Below, in pieces: positions 1 through 5,007 of a stretch of 5,007 nt of DNA (position 1 is its first letter; each line of letters starts with the position of its first letter). The translations under genes were made by a program, and so were the position numbers. Origin of the DNA: Humitalea sp038249305. GTDB lineage: Bacteria > Pseudomonadota > Alphaproteobacteria > Acetobacterales > Acetobacteraceae. Under the pieces are notes generated by a model, which saw only the letters and a program-made list of their open reading frames with translations, was not told the DNA's origin and ran no database searches. The DNA lies in contig JBBRWI010000262.1 in NCBI GenBank assembly GCA_038249305.1, positions 1 to 5,007 on the forward strand, in the 5' to 3' direction.

Positions 1-2
1 GG

Positions 3-965
3 GCCTGGTATGACACCGTGCTGGCTGGGGCGATCCCGGCCGGGGCGCAGCCGGTGCTGGCGGTCTGCGGTGCCGGGGACGCGGTGCTGCTGCCGTTGCT
101 GCGCCAGGCGGGCCGGCTCAGCAGCCTGGTCACGCCCTACACCATCGGCTGGGGTCCGTTGCTGGCGCCCCACGCCGACGCTGCCGCACTGCGTGATGCC
201 GGGCAGTATTTCGGCAGATTGCTGCACCGCAACGCGCCAGCCCGGCTCGCCGCCATGGACGCCGATGCCGCGGGCGTCGCCGCGCTGCTGGACGGGGTGC
301 GCGCGGCGGGGCTGTCGCTGTCACGCTTCCGGCACTTCGGCAACTGGCGGGCGCCGCTGCGGCCGGGCGAGGGCTGGGATGGCTACCTCGCGGCCCGGCC
401 ATCGGCGCTGCGCGCCACCATCCGGCGGAAAGCGGCGCGGGCCGGGCGGTTCAGCGCCTATGCGCAACCTGGGGAGATGCTGGAGACGGGCATCGCCGCC
501 TATTGCACCGTCCGCGCACGCAGTTGGAAGCCACCCGAGCCGTTTCCCGACTTCGACCCCGCCTTGATGCGGGCCGCGGCAGCGATCGGCGCGCTGCGGC
601 TGGGTGTGATGTGGGACGCGGACGACCGCCCGATCGCCGCGCAATACTGGGTCGTATCCGGCGGGCAGGCCTGCGTGTTGAAGCTTGCGCATGATGAAGC
701 GGCGAAGGCTGCTTCGCCCGGCACCACGCTGACCGCGATCATGATCCGCGGATTGATCGAACAGGATGGGGTCACGGCGCTCGACTTCGGCCGCGGCGAC
801 GATGCCTACAAGCAGCTTTGGGCAGGCGAGCGACATGAGCGTTTCGGCGTCACGCTGACTGATCCGTGGCATCCGGCCGGGTGGGTCGAACTCGCGCGCC
901 AGGCGGCGGGGCACGGTCGGCGCTGGTTGCGGGGTCGGCTGGCGACAGGGACGGCAGGCTTATGA
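3..965 (+). CDS. GNAT-fold acyltransferase, CelD/BcsL (BioF2-like) family, 5'-partial
   Basis: Probable cytoplasmic acyl-CoA-dependent acyltransferase. Family members are found in cellulose and exopolysaccharide loci and are thought to acylate sugars or amino-sugars. The frame is open to the left edge: codons from base 3 read AWYDTV and run straight into the GTG at 18, so 18 is not the true start and some N-terminal residues lie outside the window. About 320 residues are visible; the family usually has 330-380. Numbering from base 18, family-typical landmarks are HFGNW (106-110), a basic helix around 131-144, SWK (169-171), LKLAHDE (221-227) and SPG (233-235). The hallmark block LDFGRGDDAYKQLW (255-268) is the C-terminal GNAT half that resembles BioF2/FemAB proteins. 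Its stop overlaps the start of the next gene in ATGA, so it is coupled to two glycosyltransferases, which supports a glycan-modifying role. Family call is firm; the acyl donor and acceptor are unknown. Confidence 0.85.
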   Translation, partial: AWYDTVLAGAIPAGAQPVLAVCGAGDAVLLPLLRQAGRLSSLVTPYTIGWGPLLAPHADAAALRDAGQYFGRLLHRNAPARLAAMDADAAGVAALLDGVRAAGLSLSRFRHFGNWRAPLRPGEGWDGYLAARPSALRATIRRKAARAGRFSAYAQPGEMLETGIAAYCTVRARSWKPPEPFPDFDPALMRAAAAIGALRLGVMWDADDRPIAAQYWVVSGGQACVLKLAHDEAAKAASPGTTLTAIMIRGLIEQDGVTALDFGRGDDAYKQLWAGERHERFGVTLTDPWHPAGWVELARQAAGHGRRWLRGRLATGTAGL

Positions 966-2143
966 AGATTCTGTATAGCCATCGCATCCGATCGCGCGAC
1001 GGGCAGTCGGTGCACCTGGAGGCGATGGTCGCCGCCTTGCGTGAAGCAGGGCATGAGGTGCGCGTCATCGGTCCCGCCGGCTTCCACCAGGCCGGGCTGG
1101 GCGACGACAGCAGGATGGTGGCGCTGATCCGCCGCCGGCTGCCCGCCTGGGTCGGGGAGTTGGCGGAATTGGCCTATGCGGTGCCGGCCACCTTTCGCCT
1201 GAACCAGGCCGCGCGCGCTTTCGTGCCCGATGTCATTTATGAACGCGCCAACCTGTTCCATTTGGCTGGCGCCCTGGTGTCGCGCTACCGCCGCTTGCCG
1301 CTGCTGCTGGAGGTGAATGCCCCCCTGGCGCAGGAACGCGCGCGCTTCGGGCAGTTGTCGCTGCGCAGGATCGCCGCCGCCACCGAGCACTTCGCCTGGC
1401 GTCGAGCGAATGTGGTGCTGCCGGTGACGGCGGTGCTGGCGGCGATCATCGCTGCCGCGGGTGTGCTCGCCTCGCGCATCGTCGTCATCCCGAACGGCAT
1501 CGACCTGAATGATTTCCCGGCACCCGCGCCCCCGGTGGAGGCGGAAGAGGTTGTGCTCGGCTTCGTCGGCTTTCTGCGCGACTGGCACGGACTCGACGGC
1601 GTGCTCCGCGCCATGGCGGCCTGGCAGGGCGCGCCACGTTTCGTGCTGCGGATCGTCGGCGAAGGGCCGGCGCGGGCTGGGCTGGAGGCGCTGGCCCAGG
1701 AACTCGGCATCGCCGACCGCCTGGAATTCACCGGGCTGACGGCGCGGGAGGCGATCCCGCCGCTGATCGGCGGCTTCGACATCGCCTTGCAGCCGGGCGC
1801 CGTCGCCTATGCCTGCCCGCTGAAGGTGCTGGAGTACATGGCGGCCGGCTGCGCCATCGTGGCGCCCGACCAGCCGAACCTGCGGGAGTTGCTGGACGAT
1901 GGACGCACCGCGTTGCTGTTCGACCCCGCCGCCGCCGATGGGATGTGGCAGGCCGTTCTACGCCTCGGCCGCGATGCTGCGCTGCGCCGGCGCCTGGGTG
2001 CGGCCGCGCGCCAGGACATCACGCGCCGCGGCCTGACCTGGGCGGATCATGCGCGGCGGGTCGTCGGCCTGGCGGAACAGGAGATCGAAAGCCGTTCCCC
2101 GACGCGCGGCCGCCCGGGGGCGCGACTGGAGCCGGCCGCATGA
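962..2143 (+). CDS. Glycosyltransferase family 4 (GT-B fold), first of two
   Basis: Likely transfers a sugar from a nucleotide-sugar donor to a growing lipid-linked glycan at the inner face of the cytoplasmic membrane. It has 393 residues, normal for GT4. The frame stays open upstream to 866, but ATG 962 is preferred: it overlaps the previous stop as ATGA and gives the classic N-terminal first strand, MKILYSHRIRSRDGQ. Only a weak Shine-Dalgarno is present (AGGG 947-950 or AGG 956-958), which fits translational coupling. N-terminal acceptor domain: YERANLFHLAG (93-103) and LLLEVNAPLAQER (114-126). C-terminal donor domain: VIPNGID (175-181), GFVGFLRDWHGLDG (200-213), VGEGP (232-236) and PLKVLEYMAAG (286-296). 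In the EX7E motif the second Glu is E291, but the position of the first is Y283. Such ACPLKVLEYMA variants occur in the family, so activity is still expected. The C-terminal tail after about 375 is Arg/Pro-rich and probably disordered. Confidence 0.9.
   Translation: MKILYSHRIRSRDGQSVHLEAMVAALREAGHEVRVIGPAGFHQAGLGDDSRMVALIRRRLPAWVGELAELAYAVPATFRLNQAARAFVPDVIYERANLFHLAGALVSRYRRLPLLLEVNAPLAQERARFGQLSLRRIAAATEHFAWRRANVVLPVTAVLAAIIAAAGVLASRIVVIPNGIDLNDFPAPAPPVEAEEVVLGFVGFLRDWHGLDGVLRAMAAWQGAPRFVLRIVGEGPARAGLEALAQELGIADRLEFTGLTAREAIPPLIGGFDIALQPGAVAYACPLKVLEYMAAGCAIVAPDQPNLRELLDDGRTALLFDPAAADGMWQAVLRLGRDAALRRRLGAAARQDITRRGLTWADHARRVVGLAEQEIESRSPTRGRPGARLEPAA
2128..2131 (+). promoter_or_regulatory. 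Shine-Dalgarno site for the second glycosyltransferase
   Basis: GGAG lies 8 bases upstream of the ATG at 2140, inside the 3' end of the preceding gene. It supports 2140 as the start instead of the in-frame extension that stays open back to 1945. Confidence 0.6.
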
Positions 2144-3282
2144 CAGCGCCGGCCTCAACCACCCCCTTGCTGCTGCATGTCTTCCCAAGCTTCGCGGTCG
2201 GCGGTGCGCAGGTGCGCTTCGTCGCATTGGCCAACCGCTTCGGCGCGCGCTGGCGGCACGCCGTCGTCGCGCTGGATGGGCAGCAGGAGAGTGCGGCGCG
2301 CATGGCGCCGGACGTGCCCCTGCAACTCGTGCCGCCGCCCTTCGCGCGTGAGGACTCGGCGCCACGGCGCCTGATGGGTATTGCCGGACTGCTGCGGCGC
2401 CTGCGTCCGTCGCTGCTGGTGACCAGCAATTGGGGCAGCATCGAGTGGGCGATCGCGGATCGGCTGACCCGCCGGGGCCCGCACCTGCATACCGAGGACG
2501 GCTTCGGGCGAGAGGAAAGCACCGCCCAACTTCCCCGCCGGGTCTTGGCCCGCCGGCTGGTGCTGCGGCGCAGCGACGTGGTGCTGCCGTCGAACACTCT
2601 GCTGCGGGCGGCGCGCGAGATCTGGCACCTCCCGGAGGCGCGGCTGCGTTACATCCCGAACGGGATCGACCTGCGCCGTTTCAACCCCGAGGGGCCGCGC
2701 GCTGCTCTCGATATCCCGGGCGACGGGCCGCTGATCGGCACGGTGGCCGCCCTGCGCCCGGAGAAAAACCTGGCCCGCATGCTGCGGGCGGCGGCGATCC
2801 TGCTGCGGGAGGGCACGCCCCTGCGACTGTTGATCGTGGGCGACGGGCCCGAACGGCCCGCCCTGGCGGCCTTGGCGGCCGACCTCGGGATCGCAGCATC
2901 GGTGCACTTCGCTGGCGCCATCGCCGACCCGGCCGCGGCCTATCGCATGATGGACCTGGCCTGCCTGTCCTCGGACACCGAGCAGATGCCGTTTTCGATC
3001 CTGGAGGCCATGGCGAGCGGCCTGCCCGTGGCGGCGACCGACGTCGGCGATATCCGCGCGATGGTGTCCGCGGAGAATCTCCCCCATCTCGCGCCCTGCG
3101 ACGATGCCGCGCTGGCAGCCGCGTTGCGGCCGCTGCTGCTGGATCCGGTGCTGCGGGCGCGAATCGGCGTAGCAAACCGTCAACGCGTCATGCGGGTCTA
3201 TGATGAGGAGACGATGTTCGGGGCCTATGCTGCGCTGATCGACCGGATGACGGACGGCCGAAGCGTCATCGGTTCGAGATGA
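2140..3282 (+). CDS. Glycosyltransferase family 4 (GT-B fold), second of two
   Basis: A 380-residue GT4 enzyme, expected to add a further sugar to the same glycan as its upstream neighbour. ATG 2140 overlaps the previous stop (ATGA) and has GGAG 8 bases upstream. Motifs: the N-terminal loop FAVGGAQVRF (18-27), where GGAQ corresponds to the MGGAE-type glycine loop of GT4; HTEDGFGREE (117-126); IPNGIDLRRF (172-181), the start of the donor domain; ALRPEKN (204-210), with a Lys placed like the conserved basic residue near the nucleotide diphosphate; and VGDGPER (233-239). The EX7E motif is complete: E281 and E289 in EQMPFSILEAMASG. No signal peptide or membrane segment is evident, so it is cytosolic or peripheral. 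It shares the general GT4 signatures with the preceding gene, but its N-terminal acceptor half is clearly different, so the pair is not a recent duplication. Donor, acceptor and linkage cannot be assigned from sequence. Confidence 0.9.
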   Translation: MTAPASTTPLLLHVFPSFAVGGAQVRFVALANRFGARWRHAVVALDGQQESAARMAPDVPLQLVPPPFAREDSAPRRLMGIAGLLRRLRPSLLVTSNWGSIEWAIADRLTRRGPHLHTEDGFGREESTAQLPRRVLARRLVLRRSDVVLPSNTLLRAAREIWHLPEARLRYIPNGIDLRRFNPEGPRAALDIPGDGPLIGTVAALRPEKNLARMLRAAAILLREGTPLRLLIVGDGPERPALAALAADLGIAASVHFAGAIADPAAAYRMMDLACLSSDTEQMPFSILEAMASGLPVAATDVGDIRAMVSAENLPHLAPCDDAALAAALRPLLLDPVLRARIGVANRQRVMRVYDEETMFGAYAALIDRMTDGRSVIGSR

Positions 3283-3300
3283 CGCGTTGAAGGCATTTTT
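3259..3300 (+). terminator. Probable intrinsic terminator overlapping the stop codon of the operon's last gene
   Basis: A perfect 8-bp stem is formed by GCGTCATC (3263-3270) and GATGACGC (3278-3285) around a 7-base loop. Three more pairs are possible beyond an A-G mismatch (CGA 3259-3261 with TTG 3287-3289, one of them a G-U pair). Five T residues follow at 3296-3300. The stop TGA (3280-3282) lies in the right arm. The T-run starts 6 bases after the extended stem and is short, so it is less than canonical. The position right at the end of the last coupled gene, before a long non-coding gap, makes termination the best explanation. Confidence 0.5.
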
Positions 3301-3540
3301 CACGAGCAATGGCATCCCCGTGTTACTGCGTCGCGTTTCAACATAAGGCGTTGTGGTTGTAGAGGCGCCTTCTGATTTGGAGCACCGCGCTGCCCGGGCC
3401 AAGCGGTCGGTTCCGGCACCCCAGATTCTGACGGCGCCTTGCGCCTAAGGGCAGCGTCTTCACCAACGCCGGCCGGCCCAGGTGGTGCGGGCCGCGTGAC
3501 CCGCTGGGACGCGCACTGTCTCGCGCAAGAGCAGATGAAG

Positions 3541-3777
3541 TCTATATGTGAGGCTTTACTCATTTATCGACACATTCATCACATTTCGATCCTGACGTAA
3601 GCCCGCAAAATTTTCGTCCTATTGTACCGGTTTTACGTTCACCGGATGGACAGATGCTGAACAAACGCAAACACTTCCGACCTTCAACACAAATGTCGCC
3701 GGCGCGATCCAAATCCGGCTAATTTCGTCTAGGTCAAATAATCCTCGTACCGCAACGTCGCCTGACCACCCGACCAA
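3541..3777 (+). promoter_or_regulatory. AT-rich upstream region, probable promoter and leader of the desaturase gene
   Basis: This stretch is markedly richer in A/T than the flanking genes and sits directly upstream of a gene with its own ribosome binding site, after a probable terminator. A promoter must therefore lie somewhere upstream of 3789. Isolated promoter-like pieces exist (TATTGT 3620-3625, AATAAT 3737-3742), but none has a matching -35 element at 16-18 bases, so the transcription start cannot be placed. The assignment is by position and composition only. Confidence 0.4.
3552..3603. repeat. Nested inverted repeat in the desaturase leader
   Basis: Outer arms are GGCTTTAC (3552-3559) and GTAAGCC (3597-3603), complementary apart from one bulged T. 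Inner arms are ATCGA (3566-3570) and TCGAT (3586-3590), perfectly complementary around 15 bases. It could be an operator for a dimeric regulator or an RNA hairpin in the leader. The arms are short, so chance is a real alternative. Confidence 0.3.
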
Positions 3778-3782
3778 CGGAG
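3778..3782 (+). promoter_or_regulatory. Shine-Dalgarno site of the desaturase gene
   Basis: CGGAG ends 6 bases before the ATG at 3789, with a T-run between them. This favours 3789 over the second in-frame ATG at 3804, which has no comparable site. Confidence 0.65.
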
Positions 3783-3788
3783 CTTTTT

Positions 3789-4982
3789 ATGTTTATTCAG
3801 CACATGCCGACCCAAACCTTGATCGATACCGCAGCCCTCACGTCTCGAGAGGGTATCTCGCCGCGTGACGCAATGGCGTCCCGCCTGCCGGGGTTTGTGC
3901 AACCCTTCCTGACCTGGCTTACGGCCCGGCCGGCGATGGGCGAAACCCCGTCCCCGCGCAGCGCAATGAGTTTCGTCGTCGGCTCCCTGGCCTGGACCTT
4001 TGGCGGATGCCTGGTGGCGCTGTTGCCGTTCCTGATGATCGGCGCGCCGGCCGCGAACTGGCTGCTGCTGCCGGCGGGGCTGCTGGCCACATGCTGCGGC
4101 CTCGGGCTCTTCCAGGTAGTGATCTTCCATCACTGCTCCCACGGTACGGTCTTCGCGACGCGTGAGGCGAACCGGCGGGCCGGTCGATTGATTTCGGCCC
4201 TGCTGCTGTTCAAGCGGTTCGATGACTACCAGCACGAACACATGCTGCACCACAGCGCCAAGAAACTGCTGACCGAAGAAGACGAGTTCGCCGATTTCGT
4301 CATGGGCATGTGCGGCCTTGAGCCCGGCCTGCCGAAACGGGAGCTGTGGCGGCGGGTGCTGGTCAACCTGGTCTCCCCGGGCTTTCACGCACGCTTCCTG
4401 CTGCGGCGGGTGCGCGCCAGCCTGTTCACCGGCGATGCCGCGCATGACTGGCCGGGCCGCGTCGCCTGGACCGCCGCGATCGCCCTGTCGTTGGCCACCG
4501 GCACGTTCTGGCTTTTTGCGGTGGTCTGGATTCTGCCGGTCACCATCCTGCTGCAGATCGCGACGGTCTTTCGCATCCTTTGTGAACACAGCTTCCCCGA
4601 ACCCGCGCTGATCGCCACGCGGGACAAGGATTTCGTCTGCCATGCCACGGCCGGGGTGTTTCCGGGCCGTGCGCCACCGCTTGTGCGGGCAACCTCGGCC
4701 CGGGGCTTGCTGGCCTGGGGCCTGTGGTGGGCCGACATGCTGACGGTGCAGCTATTCGTGCGCCTGTTCGTGCTGGTTGGCGACGCGCCCTGCCATGACT
4801 TCCACCACCGGCGCCCGGCGACCCGACGCTGGACCACCTACATCCACGCCCGGCAGCAGGACATGGACCAGGGTTCGCCCGGCTTTCCGGCCGGTTACTT
4901 CGAGAACTGGGGCCTGATGCGCGCGGTGGATCGCAATCTTGCCACCTTGTCGGTCACCATGCCGGAAACCATCGGCCGCTGA
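3789..4982 (+). CDS. Membrane fatty acid desaturase/hydroxylase superfamily protein
   Basis: An integral-membrane non-haem di-iron oxygenase of 397 residues, expected to use O2 and reducing equivalents to desaturate or hydroxylate a lipid chain in the cytoplasmic membrane. All three histidine boxes are present: HHCSH (114-118, HX3H), HMLHH (151-155, HX2HH) and HDFHH (336-340, HX2HH). A CEH at 265-267, in the context RILCEH, matches the R-x-x-x-E-H element between boxes 2 and 3 in many members. Hydrophobic segments lie near 61-84, 89-113, 224-262 (probably two passes) and 303-332, and the charged His-box stretches fall between them on the cytosolic side. The first 55 or so residues are a soluble N-terminal extension. 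The start is supported by CGGAG 6 bases upstream. It stands alone after a long AT-rich leader, separate from the glycan operon. Substrate and regiochemistry are not readable. Relatives with the same fold include acyl-lipid desaturases, alkane hydroxylases and carotenoid hydroxylases/ketolases; a lipid desaturase is the most likely. Confidence 0.85.
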   Translation: MFIQHMPTQTLIDTAALTSREGISPRDAMASRLPGFVQPFLTWLTARPAMGETPSPRSAMSFVVGSLAWTFGGCLVALLPFLMIGAPAANWLLLPAGLLATCCGLGLFQVVIFHHCSHGTVFATREANRRAGRLISALLLFKRFDDYQHEHMLHHSAKKLLTEEDEFADFVMGMCGLEPGLPKRELWRRVLVNLVSPGFHARFLLRRVRASLFTGDAAHDWPGRVAWTAAIALSLATGTFWLFAVVWILPVTILLQIATVFRILCEHSFPEPALIATRDKDFVCHATAGVFPGRAPPLVRATSARGLLAWGLWWADMLTVQLFVRLFVLVGDAPCHDFHHRRPATRRWTTYIHARQQDMDQGSPGFPAGYFENWGLMRAVDRNLATLSVTMPETIGR

Positions 4983-5007
4983 CCCCCTCATCGGCGCGAA
5001 CGGCAAC

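Larger units (their letters stand above)
3283..3788. other. Intergenic region without a convincing gene
   Basis: About 500 bases separate the glycosyltransferase operon from the desaturase. From about 3300 to 3540 the sequence is GC-rich. I see only a small hairpin (GGCGC-CTT-GCGCC, 3433-3445, no T-run) and open frames on both strands that lack recognisable protein character. From about 3541 the composition changes to roughly 48% G+C (about 37% in 3541-3600), as expected of a promoter/leader. I found no tRNA, insertion-sequence ends or long direct repeats. No pair of -35 and -10 hexamers with good spacing stood out, so a precise promoter is not called. Confidence 0.6.

Noticed and set aside
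866..961. N-terminal extension of the first glycosyltransferase by 32 codons.
   Set aside because: The extension is Arg/Gly-rich and overlaps the acyltransferase gene by about 100 bases. The GT4 first strand begins exactly at the ATG at 962.
1945..2139. N-terminal extension of the second glycosyltransferase by 65 codons.
   Set aside because: It lies wholly within the preceding gene and is low-complexity Arg/Pro/Gly. The ATG at 2140 has a GGAG site and ATGA coupling.
962..3282. Tandem duplication of one glycosyltransferase gene.
   Set aside because: Only general GT4 signatures (PNGID, VGxGP, LExMAxG) are shared, and the N-terminal halves and loop motifs differ throughout.
3300..3563. An 87-codon - strand frame in the intergenic region.
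   Set aside because: There is no family resemblance and no supporting ribosome binding site that I could see. The product composition (Pro, Arg, Ala, Gln) is typical of noise in GC-rich DNA.
3547..3583. TGTGA and TCACA arms suggesting a CRP-type site.
   Set aside because: The arms are 27 bases apart, whereas a CRP site needs 6.
3535..3600. A 21-codon + strand frame (MKSICEALLIYRHIHHISILT) with clustered His codons, resembling an attenuator leader peptide.
   Set aside because: There is no good ribosome binding site and no terminator hairpin with a T-run after it, and the downstream gene is not for histidine synthesis. Likely chance.
3729..4643. A 304-codon open frame on the - strand opposite the desaturase.
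   Set aside because: Its product is rich in Gln, Arg, Gly and His with no domain character, and it lies antisense to a gene with complete catalytic motifs. This is a shadow frame caused by high G+C.

Overview
The window is GC-rich (coding stretches are well above 65% G+C by eye) and all four genes lie on the + strand. The codon bias, the tight ATGA-overlapping gene starts and the protein families fit a high-GC proteobacterium. An alphaproteobacterium such as a member of the Acetobacteraceae is my best guess, but it rests on overall resemblance and not on a marker gene.

Left part (3-3282): a run of three translationally coupled genes. The first, cut at its 5' end by the window edge, encodes a GNAT-fold acyltransferase of the CelD/BcsL (BioF2-like) type. 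It is followed by two different GT-B glycosyltransferases of family 4. The stop codon of each of the first two genes overlaps the start of the next in an ATGA (962-965 and 2140-2143). A GC-rich hairpin with a nearby T-run overlaps the last stop codon and probably ends the transcript. Together they look like the 3' end of an operon that builds and decorates a cell-surface or exported polysaccharide: two sugar transferases plus an enzyme that acylates a sugar or amino-sugar. No polymerase, flippase or exosortase gene is visible, so the exact glycan cannot be named.

Middle part (3283-3788): about 500 bases without a convincing gene. The first half is GC-rich and featureless. The second half (about 3541-3780) drops to roughly 48% G+C, with 37% in 3541-3600. 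It contains a nested inverted repeat and probably holds the promoter and leader of the next gene.

Right part (3789-4982): a separately expressed integral-membrane di-iron desaturase/hydroxylase of the fatty acid desaturase superfamily, with all three histidine boxes intact. Its substrate cannot be read from the sequence. A role in remodelling membrane lipid or a lipid anchor alongside the surface glycan is possible but unproven. The last 25 bases hold nothing recognisable.

I see no CRISPR array, tRNA, rRNA, insertion sequence or clear defence system. The window reads as ordinary envelope/accessory metabolism, and I found no strong case for a new biological system.
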